Assembly: GCA_019279435.1 (NCBI GenBank)
Contig: JAAALK010000080.1
Span: 35,901,385-35,965,384, forward strand
Origin: Zizania palustris
Lineage: Eukaryota > Streptophyta > Magnoliopsida > Poales > Poaceae
DNA: 64,000 bases
Direction: 5' to 3'
The first letter of the stretch is position 1. Each line of letters starts with the position of its first letter. The position numbers and the translations under genes were made by a program. This document shows positions 22,361 through 34,788 of the stretch, in pieces. Below the pieces are notes generated by a model. The model was not told the DNA's origin and ran no database searches. It was given only the letters and a program-made list of their open reading frames with translations.

Positions 22361-25126
22361 GCTGGCCCCCTCCCCTCGAATTGATGAATAGACTTTATTT
22401 ACCTTAACGCCGACGATCATTTCCCCCTCGGATCCCCTCGCAATAAGCCCCACGAAGCTATAATTGCCCGAGTTAAACCTCGCCAGAGTAAAACCCCTCT
22501 CTCTCGGCTTTCATGCCACACGACCCTCCCCCTTCACTGCCCGACAGCCTATAAAACCCCCTCCGGCCACCGCGTTCAGCCCTCACACGCTCGTGTAAGC
22601 CCCGCACGATCAGAGCCTCGCATTGCATTTTTGCGTCACCGCCACTACTCATCCTCTAGTCACCGCTTGTCGTCGCTGGAGTCTGCCATCCACCTCGCCG
22701 TCAACCTCGTTGTGACCACCGTTGCCTCCCCGAACCGGCCACCCCTCTGCCTTGCTGAAGAACGCTGGAACACTGTCCCCCCGATGATCCCAAGCCCCAT
22801 CTCTAGTACCCTCAAGATCGCCGCACTGTTCTGATTCTATTTTAGCCTTTATATCCGACCGTCAGCCATCACCATCACCACCGCGACCACAACTAGCCTC
22901 TGTCATCGCTGGAGACGACGACCAGGACCAGTCCCACACAACGCGTGCAAAATTGAATCCAAGTCGTCTGATCCCAAGCGACCGGTCCAGATTAGATCGT
23001 GAGTCAAACGCCCGGATTAAGTGAGACCTTTGTTGACCGGTATCGCGAGATCCTAGCCATCAGATTTCATTTAACCTCCCGCTCGCATCTCAGCCGTTGG
23101 TTTCTATTTAATCACCCCGCACGTATTGTGACCGCTCGATCTTGATCCAATGGTCGATCTTGATCCGGCTCACATGCACAGTATGTTGGTTCACCGTGGA
23201 CCAGAGGCTGAATTAGGATTTAAAATAAATTCCATAAATGGTTTTAAACTTTAAAAATTTATAACTTCCTCAAATTAACTCCAAATTTGACCATTCAAAT
23301 TTCAGAGAGTTTATCTTTTTATTCTCTTCATATTTATCTAGAAAAATATATATGTTTACATTGAACATTTTATATTGTCTTAATTGGAATTAAAATAAAA
23401 TTGGAGAAATCATTTTAAACATCAAAAATTCATAACTCCTTTGAATTAATTCTAAACATTACCATTCCAATTTCAGAAAACTTGTCTTTTTATTATCCTC
23501 ATGTTTCTCCAATAAAATTCATATGTTTATACTGAACTTTTTATGGTTTTAATTAGAATTAAAATAAAGTACAAGAAATTGTTTTAAACTTCCAAAATTC
23601 ATAACTTCTTTGAATTAACTCTAAATTTGGTCATTCAATTTTCAGAAAGTTTATCTTTTTATTCTCTACATGTTCAACCAATAAAATTTGTATGATTGTA
23701 CTATTTGATCTATTGTTTTTAATTGTTTATTCTTTTCGTTTTACGTACCTAGAAGAATACGACATCGTCGAGGAGCCCGAGTATTTTCCAGAGGTTCCAC
23801 CTTCATCGTTTGCTGAGAAAGGCAAGTCACCAACCCCATTTTGAGCATATTGAACCTAGTTTTTAATTAAATATCGCTAAAACTCATACGTTATATTTGC
23901 ATTAGTTAAATAAAGAGCCTTACATTATATTTATCAGATCCCTGACCTTGATGTGCAAACCCAAGGCATGCTATCGAGCCTAAATTACTTGTCACCAGTA
24001 TACTTAATAATATTAGAACTGTCCAATGTATCGACACAGGTGCTATAGGATTAAAAACGAGTCGTAGATACTTGGATTCTGATATGTGATCCCCATATTT
24101 CTCTCACACCTGGTATTCTGTTGGTCTTGGGATTGGCTAGATATGTTAGCATGGTGGGTTTCAGGTGCAAGCGAGGGAATTGGTTAGTCGCGCCTAGGGC
24201 ACTATAAGGATCGGTCTACGGGATCTGTTGCAATACATATTCGTACAACCACAAGTTTTGTGGGTAAGTCTTAACTGGAGGTATGGGACGTTCCAACTCG
24301 AGGCACTATGTGGAGAGGGTGAAGTAGCACCTGTGGGTGACTTTTACCATGTGGCACACAAGGGGGCGTGATGTTGGTCCAGTGCGCTGGCGTGCCGACG
24401 AAACCTATAGTGTGTGTCACTGAGTTGGAGCGCTTCATGCTAACGGTTTCGGCATAAGTTCCTGTGACTTGGGTCATTTGGACACACTGCGTTGTGCGGG
24501 AATGAGTGCCTTGTGGGTACAGTGGTACACCTCTGATCAGAGTCTAAATCTTTTCGAAAAGCCGAGCCCACGGTCAAGGGCGGGTTGCGTGACATCCCAC
24601 AGTTAGTATATGTTTGAGAATTGTTGCATGTTGATTAGTCATGTAAGGACTGTTGAGCGAGGAGGGCTGACTGTACTCCTCATGCTAGAAGATGTTGCAT
24701 CATCTATGATTTAATTATTCTGTATGATTAAACCTTACTCACATTAAAGGCTGCAAGATAAAAATGTACTTTTCCGCACTTTAAACCAGTATCTTGCCTT
24801 GTTATTACCTTGGATTATTATTGCGTTTCTCGGCGGCTTGTTGAGTACTTTTGTACTCATACCCGTTAGAAAACCCACTTCAGAGACGGCGTACTATGAC
24901 GAGGACAGTCGGAGTAGCGACCTAGTCAAGGAAGCAACCCTGGAGAAGATGTTTATCTAGATTATTATTTTCTTAGTTTCTTTTATATTAACACTTGTGT
25001 AATAATGTGGTCTGCGAACCACGGATGATTGTCGTACGTTTGTTGTCGTGTGATGAACATATTGTGATTCTTGATTTTCCCTGGAATTTCAATAAAGTAT
25101 GGGTTTTATTAAATCCGGATGCTACA
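22361..25126 (+). repeat. 5' LTR of the Tekay-like element, right fragment
   Basis: Continues the LTR after the Copia-1 insertion and matches 31186-34004 of the 3' LTR. Without the insertion the 5' LTR is about 3.35 kb. Contains no convincing ORF. Confidence 0.92.
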
Positions 25127-25129
25127 AGA

Positions 25130-25150
25130 TGGTATTAGAGACGACTTGAC
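25130..25150 (+). other. Primer binding site of the Tekay-like element
   Basis: TGGTATTAGAGACGACTTGA, three bases after the LTR. It resembles the tRNA-Met site TGGTATCAGAGC with C>T and C>A changes. Confidence 0.55.
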
Positions 25151-25615
25151 TGTAGGAAGCCAAACAGACCCGCCTCATACTTAGCTTTACAAAAATCTAT
25201 TTCGTAAAAATATACTTCATATTTTTCTTCCCCCTTACTCTTTAAACTTTGTTTTCCTTGTAGATGTAGACCCACATCCGCAGTTTTTGTCGAGAGGCTA
25301 ACGGTTTCGTCAAGGAACTCCGTATGTTGGCATCATTCCTACTATACACCCATGAGCCATAGTACCGTGGGATCTACCAGATCAGAGAGAGTGGCCCATG
25401 CCAAGTAACACTGACGCTCATCACCTCAGACCCGGAGCTAACCTCCTTTGCCACCTCAGCCAGAGCTACAAGCTTTGAAATTGGTTGTCAGGGGACGTCT
25501 CTTCAAGCACTTGGAGAACTTTGTTAGATCTCCAGGATCAGATTGCAGCACCTACGTCAGCCATCTCGATGACTGCGACCCTCTCATAGCCTGACAGACC
25601 CGTCTCTTATCAGCT

Positions 25616-25975
25616 ATGGATATCCTTCACAGCGAGGCTCTCCGGCATGTCGACGAGACGCAAGCTTGGGTCAACTACTATCATCAAGAGGTCGACAAAC
25701 TTCGGCAGTACAATACTCAGCTCCATAGCTAGAACCAGGAGCTCAGGAAGGACATTGCAAATCTAGTACCCTCGGTTCCCCCTAGGAGGAAGACCCTTCG
25801 GAAGGCTCTTCGCCAACCGAAGAAGTTGACCAAGTGAAGTACGGCCCTACCCAACCCAGGTGAGGCTAGAACGTTCGAAGGAGTAATGGCCGATGACGAG
25901 GCCAAACCTAGCACCACAGCAGGGTCTATCCAAGAGTCTGAGAACATCCTCGGCGATGCCCCTGATAGCCACTAG
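25616..25975 (+). pseudogene. ORF0-like reading frame upstream of gag
   Basis: A degenerate frame starting MDILHSEALRHVDETQAW and running to a TAG at 25973, with internal TAG (after NTQLHS) and TGA (after KKLTK). It would encode a charged, helix-rich protein. Related rice Gypsy elements (RIRE3, RIRE8) are known to carry an extra ORF0 ahead of gag; the position and character agree. Function unknown. The frame probably extends upstream of 25616, since similar coding-like sequence starts near 25390. Confidence 0.5.
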
Positions 25976-26185
25976 ATGGTTGTGCTAGACGCTAGATTCC
26001 GTATGATTGTTTTTCTTGTTTGTGGTACCATCCATAGCGACTTGTGCTATGGGTGAGATAAAAATAAGAGCTGAATTGTAATGAACTATTTTGTATCACA
26101 TTTAATAAAGAATCCGTGAATTATTTTGGGGTACATTTTTCTAAGTATTTTCTTATGTTCTTGGGGGGATACTATCACTTTCAGA

Positions 26186-27330
26186 ATGGACAACAACCAG
26201 AACCCATCCGCCATCCCCAACCTGACAAACAATGTGGTACCAAACGGAGAAGCTCCAGGGCAACGTTATACCAGAGTACCCATCGCCAACATCCTTACGC
26301 TGGCCGAGATGATGGCCAACCAAAATCAACTCATCACCGCTCTGTTGGCTCAGATGCAATAGCGGTAGGCCCATATGCATGAGCATCAGGCTCGGATAAA
26401 TCGTCTGCAACAGCAACACCACTTGGAACTACCTCCATGCCCTCAAGCCCTTGCACCGGCCCCCGCCACCTAACTGTCAGAGTTCCTACGTGTGCGACCT
26501 CCCATGTTCTCAAGCACGACCAACCCAATGGAGGCTGAGGATTGGTTGAGGACCATGGGAAAGAAGTTGGATCTCCTCCCTTTCTTCGATGCGGAGCGAG
26601 TGGCTTTCGCAGCCCACCAACTTCAGGGCCTGACTGCCGAGTGGTGGGACAACTACCGTGAGTCCCAACCCGAGGGTCACGTAGTCACTTGGGCGGAATT
26701 CTCTAACTCCTTCCGAGTCACTCACGTTCCTACTGGAGTCATGGCCCAGAAGAAACAACAATTCCGTGACTTGCATCAGGGAAGCAAGTCAGTCACGGAT
26801 TATCTCCACGAGTTCAACCGCCTGGCCCATTATGAGCCAAAGGAAGTCCGCACCGATGCCAACCGTCAGTCCAAGTTCCTTCGGAGACTAAAGGATGATC
26901 TCTTCGTCCAGCTTGTCGTAGTGAACTATGCCAACTTTCAATAGTTGGTGAACAAGGCTATCGTCCAAGAAACCGAGCAAAACCAACTAGACCTTAAAAA
27001 GAGGAAGATAATAGCCTTTAGACACAACCAGGGGATCCTTCAGAGGCCCCGCTTTACTCATCTAGCCCATGCACCGAGCCATCACCCTCGCCCCACCTTC
27101 AGGCCGCAATACAACTCTGGCGGTTCGAGCACCGGAAACCCCCACCCAGCTCCATCTGCTCCACCAGCTCCATTGGCTCCACCAGCACTGGCCGCCAAGG
27201 CCAACACTCTGAGGGACCAGAACGACAAGCCGATTGTATGCTTCAATTGCCGTAAGGAAGGGCACTACTCCCATCAGTTTCCTCACCCAAAGAAATCCCT
27301 AGGAGCTGCTCCCAACCCGGTGATCCATGC
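26186..27330 (+). pseudogene. Tekay-like Gag, degenerate
   Basis: Starts MDNNQNPSAIPNLTNN at 26186. A retrotransposon gag domain lies at 26492-26944 (MEAEDWLRTMGKKLDLLPF, WWDNYRE, FRDLHQGSKSVTDYLHEFNR). A CCHC-like knuckle CFNCRKEGHYSHQF follows at about 27240; its last Cys is replaced by Phe. The single frame is broken by TAG at about 26360 and 26366, TAA at about 26471 and TAG at 26942, each where Gln is expected. No frameshift is needed up to the protease. Confidence 0.88.
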
Positions 27331-27750
27331 CTGTGTTAACCACGTCACCGCAGAGGAAGCCCAGGAGGCTCCAAAGGTCATCCTCGGTATGTTTACTACA
27401 AATTCCATACCCGTAGTAATCTTATTCGACTCGGGAGCAACCCACTATTTCATATCCAAAAACATTGTGATAAGTAATGGACTAGAAGTACTCCAACTAC
27501 CCAAACCCTTGGTAATTGACACCCCCGGCAACCAAAATCTAGCTACCCTGTTTAGCCCAAGGACGAGGATAGAGATCCAAGGGGTATTATTTTGGGACAA
27601 CCCAATCCTTATAGATTGCAAGGGCATAGACCTCATGCTTGGTATGGACTGGTTGATGAAGCAGAAGGGAATGATAGACTGCGCCAGCAAGTCTATCACC
27701 GTAACTAGCGAGGATGGAATCACCATCACTTTTAATATGGCCACCTAGGG
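27331..27750 (+). pseudogene. Tekay-like aspartic protease
   Basis: Same frame as Gag. Contains VILFDSGATHYFISK (27415-27460) with the DSGA catalytic motif, and DLMLGMDWLMKQKGMIDC further on, both typical of chromovirus proteases. Ends at a TAG at 27746, after ITFNMAT, where relatives read through into RT. Confidence 0.87.
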
Positions 27751-27751
27751 T

Positions 27752-29102
27752 TTGAGAAGGACTTCTCTCCACCAGATGGCAGTAGAAGAAGTACCTGTAG
27801 TTCGAGAATATGCGGACGTTTTTCCAGAAGAACTGTCAGGAATTCCACCCAAGAGGGACATTCAATTCAAGATCGAACTCGTCCCCGGGACCACGCCTAT
27901 CTCCAAGCGACCATATCAGATGGCCATAAATGAGTTAGCCGAAGTGAAAAGTAACATTGAATAACTCGAACAGAAGGGATATATTCGACCAAGTACCTCA
28001 CCTTGGGGTGCACCGGTCATATTCGCCATGAAGAAGGATAAGACAAAGAGGATGTGTGTGGACTATATGGCTTTGAATGATGTAACCATCAAGAACAAGT
28101 ACCCTTTACCATGGATCGACGACCTGTTCGATCAACTCAAGGGATCCTCGGTATTCTCCAAGATCGACCTCCGATCTGGCTTATATGAGTATACAATGAT
28201 GTCGTTTGGACTCATGAATGTGCCTGCACTTTTCATGAATATGATGAACAACGTCTTCATGGAATTCTTAGAAAAATTCATCGTAGTATTCATTGATGAC
28301 ATCCTCGTCTACTCCAAGAACAAGGAAGAACATGAAACCCATCACCGTCTGACCTTGGGAAAGTTACGGGAGCATCAGTTATATGCCAAGTATAGCAAGT
28401 GTGAATTCTAGTCGTCTGAGGTAAAATTCCTAAGGCATGTCATATCTACCGGAGGGATAGACGTGGATCCGACAACCGTGGAAGTAGTAACAAAACTAGT
28501 TGCAGCCCAAGAATGTATCGAAGATCCGGAGTTTTCTAGGACTGGCTGGATATTACCGGTGATTCATCAAAAAATTCCAATATCACCAAACCCATGACTA
28601 TATTGCTATAGAAGGAAGTAAAGTTCGAATGGACTCCAGCCTGCGAAGAAATCTTCTAGAACCTCAAGAAGAAGCTTGTATCAGCCCTAGTGTTGACACT
28701 GTCGGACATACGGAAAGACTTCAATGTCTACTGCGATGCATCTCGGCTTGGACTAGGGTGTGTTCTCATGCAAGACGAGAAAGTGGTATCATACGCCTCT
28801 CCGCAATTGAGACCACACGAGCTGAACTACCCCGCGCATGACTTAGAACTAGCAGCAGTAGTCCATGCACTGAATATATGGAGGCATTATCATGTTGGTA
28901 ATAGATGTGAAGTTTTCACCGACCACAAGAGACTCAAGTACATATTCACCTAGCCCGACCTAAACCTCAAACAAAGAAGATGGTTAGAATTAATCAAGGA
29001 TTATGACTTGGGCATCCACTACCATCCAGGCAAGGCCAACGTGGTGGCCGATGCTTTAAGTCAAAAAGGGTATTGCAATGCTATCATGGTGCAAGATCAA
29101 TC
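27752..29102 (+). pseudogene. Tekay-like reverse transcriptase and RNase H, degenerate
   Basis: RT blocks are FPEELSGIPPKRDIQF, YIRPSTSPWGAPVIF, MCVDYMALNDVTIKNKYPLP, FSKIDLRSGL and the active site VVFIDDILVYSKN (28289-28300 for FIDD). Stops fall at 27962 (TAA) and 28409 (TAG for the Trp of KCEFW). A frame change occurs between 28411 and 28690. RNase H is seen as FNVYCDASRLGLGCVLMQ, ASPQLRPHELNYPAHDLEL and VFTDHKRLKYIFT, followed by a TAG (CAG>TAG) at 28951 and YHPGKANVVADALS. Confidence 0.9.
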
Positions 29103-30567
29103 TCCTCAATTATATCGATAAATAGAAAGGCTGAACTTAGGAATCACCACTAGGTAATACCTCGCCATCCTAGAGGCAAGACCTGTCTTAATGGACCAAA
29201 TCCGCGAAGCACAGAAAGAAGACCCCGACATCGCAAACATCCAGAAGAATGTGAGGAAGGGAAAAGCCCAGGCTTCTCTGAAGATGAAGTCGACACTATA
29301 TGGTTCGGAAACCGATTGTGTGTACCTAACCAGCCAGAGCTGAAGATCCTTATCCTCAAGGAAGCCCATGAGACCATGTACTCCATACATTCAGGGAGTA
29401 CTAAAATGTACCGGGACTTGAAGGAGAAGTACTGGTGGGTTAGTATGAAGAAGGAAATTGCTGAATATGTAGCCAGATGTGATACTTGTCAGTGAGTCAA
29501 GGTAGAGCACCAGAGACCTGCTGGTTTATTGCAGCCCCTCAAGGTCCCCGAATGGAACGGGGAAGAGGTAGGAATGGACTTCATCACCGGACTACCCAGA
29601 ACCCAAGCCGGATATGATTCCATATGGGTGATCATCGATCGGCTCACCAAGGTAGCTTATTTCATCCTCGTCAAGATGACTTATAGTGGCCCAAAGCTAG
29701 CGGAATTATACATGGCCCAGATCGTGTGTTTACATGGAGTCCCAAAGAAGATAGTATCTGTTCAAGGTAGCTAGTTCACCTCCAAGTTTTGGAGGAATCT
29801 TCAGGAAGAGCTTAGCACCGATTAAACTTTAGTACTGCGTACCACCCCTAGACGGATGGTCAGATTGAAAGAGTAAACTAGATACTAGAATACATACTCA
29901 GAGCATGCGCCATATATTTTGGTGGAATGTGGGATAAGAGATTGCCTTATGCCGAGTTCTCATACAACAACAGCTATCAAGTCAGTTTACAGATGTCCCC
30001 TTTGAGGCATTGTATGGACGAAAGTGTTGAACACCGCTCCTATGGGATCAGACTAGTGAATCTCAGTTCTTCGGAATAGACATTCTGCGAGAGGCCGAAG
30101 CAAAATTCAAGATCATCAGAGATCGGTTAAGATAGCACAGTCCTGCCAAAAGAGTTATGCCGACAATCGACGTAAAGATTTAGCATTAGAGGAAGGCGAT
30201 TATGTCTATCTTTGAGTCACTTCCCTCCGGGGCACTTAGAGGTTCAACATGAAGGGAAAGTTAGATCCCCGTTATGTTGGTCCCTTTCTGATCCTCCATC
30301 GGCAAGGAGAAGTTGCATATCAGTTGGAGCTACCACCCTCCTTAGCCAGAGCTACCACCCATCGAACGAGCAAATCTTCAGCAACTCGACATCCAAGGAG
30401 ACCTAACCTATATAGAAAGCTCGTCCATATCCTAGAGGTCAAGGAAAGAGAGACTAGGAATTGAGTGGTCCATTTCTGCAAGGTTCGATGGAATAACCAC
30501 ACCGTCAAAGAGGCCACATGGGAAAAGGAGGAACACCTGAAAGCCCAATACCTAGAGCTATTCTAGG
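29103..30567 (+). pseudogene. Tekay-like integrase with chromodomain, degenerate
   Basis: The zinc region ends in ARCDTCQ, followed by TGA at 29493 where Arg is expected (CGA>TGA). Core: GMDFITGLPRTQAGYDSIWV with the first Asp (about 29578); the second catalytic block is altered (SVQGS then TAG for Gln, about 29770). The C-terminal part shows LDPRYVGPFLILHRQGEVAY and a chromodomain tail VVHFCKVRWNNHTVKEATWE ending in YLELF and a TAG at 30565. A chromodomain of this type places the element among chromoviruses. Several frameshifts between 29800 and 30250. Confidence 0.87.
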
Positions 30568-30601
30568 AGCCTTCCAAATCTTGAGGACGAGATTCTTCGT
30601 A

Positions 30602-30614
30602 AGGGGGATAGGTT
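30602..30614 (+). other. Polypurine tract of the Tekay-like element
   Basis: AAGGGGGATAGGT directly before the 3' LTR. Confidence 0.7.
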
Positions 30615-33600
30615 TGTAACACCCCTAATTTTAAAAGGTAAAAATAAATCCTGAAATAATGAATTTCCAGAAAAAGGATTATTTTGATTTTCTTTAAAGC
30701 TGAAAATGTCCAAATAATAAAATCCAGATTAATAAATCTAGTCATGGTTTGAGAAAATTATATTATGACCTTAAGACCAAGATATAATTTTGAGAAGTTT
30801 TGCAGATTTTTAGAACCCTTGCAAGTAGCTCATAATTTTTAAACTATTTTAGAATTATTTTTATTCAGAAATGAATTTAAACAGTATGGGCTGACCCCTT
30901 TCCTTTCTCTCTCTCCGGCCGGCCCAACCTGTTTTCCCCCGTAGCCCCTCACTGACAGATGGACCCCATCTGTCAGCGCGCTCCGCCTCACGCCCGAGCC
31001 TTGGCCCACCTGTCAGCCCCTCCTCTCCGCGTGCGCCTTGGCCCACCTATCGGCGCCAACCATTGTGCCCTCGTACCCTCTACCGTCGCTGACCGGTGGA
31101 GCCCACCTGTAAGCTTCGTCTTCCCCGTGACCTCGCACCCCCGAAATCCCCGGCTGCCGCCCTAACTCCTGAATCCGACTTCGTTGTCCCCCTCCCCTCG
31201 AATTGATGCCCGGACTTTATTTACCTTAATGCCGGTGATCGTTCTTCCCTCGTATCCCCTCCCATTAAGCACCACGACACCGTAATTGCCGTGTTAAACC
31301 TCACTGGAGTTAAACCCCTGTCTCTCAGCTTTCATGGCACATGAACCCCCCTTCACTACCCGACGCCCTATAAAAACCACCCTCTGGCCACCGCGTTTAG
31401 CCCTCACACGCTCCCGTAAGCCTGCACGATCAGAGGCAGGCATTGCAGTTTTGCGCCACCGCCACTACGCGTCCTCTAGTCGCCGCTCGCCATCGCCGGA
31501 GTCCGCCATCAACCTCGTCGTCGACCTCATTGTGACCACCGTCGCCTCCCCAACACCGGCCACCCTCTGTCCTTGTTGAAGACGCCGGAAACGCCGTCCC
31601 CACCGATGAGTCGAACCACTTCGTCGTCCCCACTCGTCGCCGGCCTCGCCCCGATGATGCTGAGCCCCATCTCCGGTACCCTCGTGATCGCCACACTATT
31701 TTGGTTCCATTTTAGCCTTTAGATCCGGCCATCGGCCATCACCGTCACTGCTGCGACCACAACTAGACCCTGTCGTCACCGAAGACGACGACCAGGACCA
31801 GTCTGACACAACGTGTGATGGATTGAATCCAAGCAGTCTGATCCTGAGCGACCGGTCCAGATTAGATCATGAATCAAATGCCCAGATTAAGTGAGACCTC
31901 CATTGACCGGTATCGCGAGATCCTGGCCATCGATTTCATTTAAACCGCCCGCTCACATCTCGATCGATGGATCATCCCCCTTCACTGCGTTTAATCACAG
32001 TCGTTGTTTCTATTTAATCACCTCGCACGTACTGTGACCGCCCGATCTTGATCCGACGATCGATCTTGATCCGGCTCATGCGCATAGTATGTTGGTTCAC
32101 CGTGGACTAAAGGCTGAATTAGGATTTAAAATAAATTCCAGAAATGGTTTTAACTTTAAAAATTTATAACTTCTCAAATTAACTCCAAATTTTACCATTC
32201 AAATTTCAGAGAGTTTATCTTTTTATTCTCTTCATATTCATCCAAAAAAATCTAGATGTTTACATTGAACATTTTATATTGTCTTAATTGGAATTAAAAC
32301 AAAATTAGAGAAATCATTTAAACCTCAAAAATTCATAACTCCTTGGAATTAATTCAAAAATTACCATTCCAATTTCAGAAAACTTGTCTTTTATTATCCT
32401 CATGTTTCTCCAATAAAATTCATATGTTTATACTGAACTTTTATGGTTTTAATTAGAATTAAAATAAAGTACTAGAAATTGTTTTAAACTTCCAAAATTC
32501 ATAACTTCTTTGAATTACTCTAAATTTGTCCATTCAATTTTTAGAAAGTTTATCTTTTTATTCTCTACATGTTCAGCCAATAAAATTTGTATGATTGTAT
32601 TGTTTGATCTGTTATTTTTAATTGTTTATTCTTCTCATTTTATGTCCTAGAAGAATATGACCTCGTTGAGGAGCCCGAGTATTTTCTCGAGGTTCCACCT
32701 TCATCGTTTGCTAAGAAAGGCAAGTCACCAACCCCATTTTGAGCATATTGAACCCAATTTTAATTAAATATCGCTAAAACTCATAGGTTACATTTGCATT
32801 AGTCAAATAAAGAGCCTTACATTATATTTATCAGATCCCCGACCTTGATGTGCAAACCCAAGGCATGCTATCGAGCCTAAATTATTTGTCACCGATATAC
32901 TTAATAATATTAGAAGTGTCCAATGTATCGACACAAGTGCTATAGAGATTAAAAATGAGTCGTGGATACTTGGATTCTGATATATGATCCCCATATTACT
33001 CTCACACCTGGTATTCTGTTGGTCTTGGATTGAGTAAATATGTTAGCATGGTGGGTTTCGGGTGCAGCGAGGGAATTGGTTAGTCGCACCTGGGGCACTA
33101 TAAGGATCGGTCTGTGGGATCTGTTGTAATACATATTCGTAGAACCACAAGTCTAGTGGGTAAGTCTTAACTGGAGGTATGGGACGTTCCAACTCGAGGC
33201 ACTATGTGGAGAGGGTGAAGTAGCACCTGCGGGTGACTTGTACCATGTGGCACACAAGGGGGCTGATGTTGGTCCAGTGTGCTGGCGCGCCAGCGAAACC
33301 TAGTGTGTGTCATTGGGTTGGAGCGCTTCATGCTAACGGTTTCGCAATAAGTTCCTGTGACTTGGGTCATTTGGACACACTGTGTTGTGCGGGAATGAGG
33401 TCTTGTCGGTACAGTGGTACACCTCGATCAAAGTCTAAATCTTTTCGAAAATCCGAGCCCACGGTCAAGGGCGGGTTGCGTGACATCCCACTGTTAGTAT
33501 ATGTTTGAGAAGTGTTGCATGTTGATTAGTCATGTAAGGAGTTGAGCGAGGAGGGCTGACTGTACTCCTCGTGCTAGAAGATGTTGCATCATCTATGATT

Positions 33601-34004
33601 TAATTATTGTATGATTAAACCTAACTCACATTAAAGGATGTAAGATAAAAATGTACTTTTCCGCACTTTAAACCATACCTTGCCTTGTTATTACCTTGCA
33701 TTATTATTGCATTTCTCGGTGGCTTGTTGAGTACTTTTGTAATCATACCTATTGGAAAACCCTTCAGAGACAGCGTACAATGACGAGGATGTAGGAGTAG
33801 CGACCTAGTCAAGGAAGCGACCTTGGAGAAAATGTTCATCTAAATTTATTTTCTTAGTTTCTTTTATTAACGCTTGTGTAATAATGTGGTCTGCGAATCA
33901 CAGATGATTGTCGTACGTTCGTTCGTGTGATGAACATCTTGTGATTATTGATTTTCCCTGGAATTTCAATAAAGTATAGGTTTTATTAAATCCGGTGCGC
34001 TACA
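30615..34004 (+). repeat. 3' LTR of the Tekay-like element
   Basis: About 3390 bp, intact TG...CA ends. Shows many one- or two-base deletions relative to the 5' LTR and, at its end, relative to the second copy at 35789-36048, which may be consensus errors near a contig end. Confidence 0.93.
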
Positions 34005-34788
34005 GTCATCCCCTATACGAGAGATGTAGGAATGAATTTTATGGAAACTATTGGAGTTGCTCTTCTCCTCCCTCCCTTGTCCTCATGAGATCTCATCAAT
34101 TTCTTGCCCTCTCTCCCCAAATCTATGTCACTCTTGTGGTTGTAGCTCCCAAAGTCATCGATGGCATCGGTGTGCCTCCTCCTCCCCTTATCTCCTCCTC
34201 TGACGAGATGCCACCACTGTTAGCAGTGATAGGCCAAACTCCTCGAGACCAACATCATCTCAAATTCGAACACGTAGACACAAACCTTGATGCTTGACAA
34301 GTTGGAGGGAGATTTTTGGTTGGGCTGGAAATTTAAGAGAGAAAAAGAGATGGGGATTTGGGGAGGAGAAATTGATGAGGAAGAATGGATATTGCTCCTA
34401 TCAACCAACCACCAGTCAATAGGAGGGAACGATCACATCTAGCCTCATATCATTGTTGGTCTATCTACATGAGCGGGATTAATGGACCAACGGTTGATAG
34501 GGAGCTAGGTTATGATTTTTTTAAAGGCAGGCCCATTTTTGAAATTTTAATAAAATTTTTAAAAAATCCCCTCCAAGGTGATTGTTTTGTTCATTTGTTT
34601 AGGTTGTTAACCAGCAAAGCCTAATAAGTGATAAGTAGTAGATCGTGGTGAAGTTGTATATGCTTTGAAAGCTTATCTAGATGACACGTTGGTAAAATCA
34701 CGATGAAAAATTGAAAAAAAAATCAGTACTATACTACTAGCCACGACGGAGCAAAACCCAGGATCAACCATAGCCAGTGCCATTCGGT
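33757..34788 (+). repeat. Left copy of a duplicated contig end
   Basis: About 1.03 kb (end of the 3' LTR plus about 780 bp of flank) that is repeated in the same order at 35789-36841. The left copy ends at the N run in GCCATTCGGT, the same word at which the right copy continues into new sequence. Relative to the right copy it lacks about a dozen single bases or dinucleotides. Confidence 0.9.

Larger units (their letters stand above)
1..34004 (+). mobile_element. Tekay/Del-type Gypsy chromovirus, degenerate, with nested insertions
   Basis: LTR retrotransposon with LTRs starting TGTAACACCC and ending CGCTACA or TGCTACA. The 5' LTR is 1-580 plus 22361-25126; the 3' LTR is 30615-34004. The internal part (25127-30614) runs ORF0, gag, protease, RT, RNase H, integrase and chromodomain, the order of Ty3/Gypsy chromoviruses. 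Long LTRs of about 3.4 kb, an extra ORF upstream of gag and a C-terminal chromodomain fit the Tekay/Del clade. The 5' flank lies outside the window, so the TSD cannot be checked; the 3' flank begins GTCAT. All ORFs carry stops or frameshifts, so this copy is not autonomous. Confidence 0.9.
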
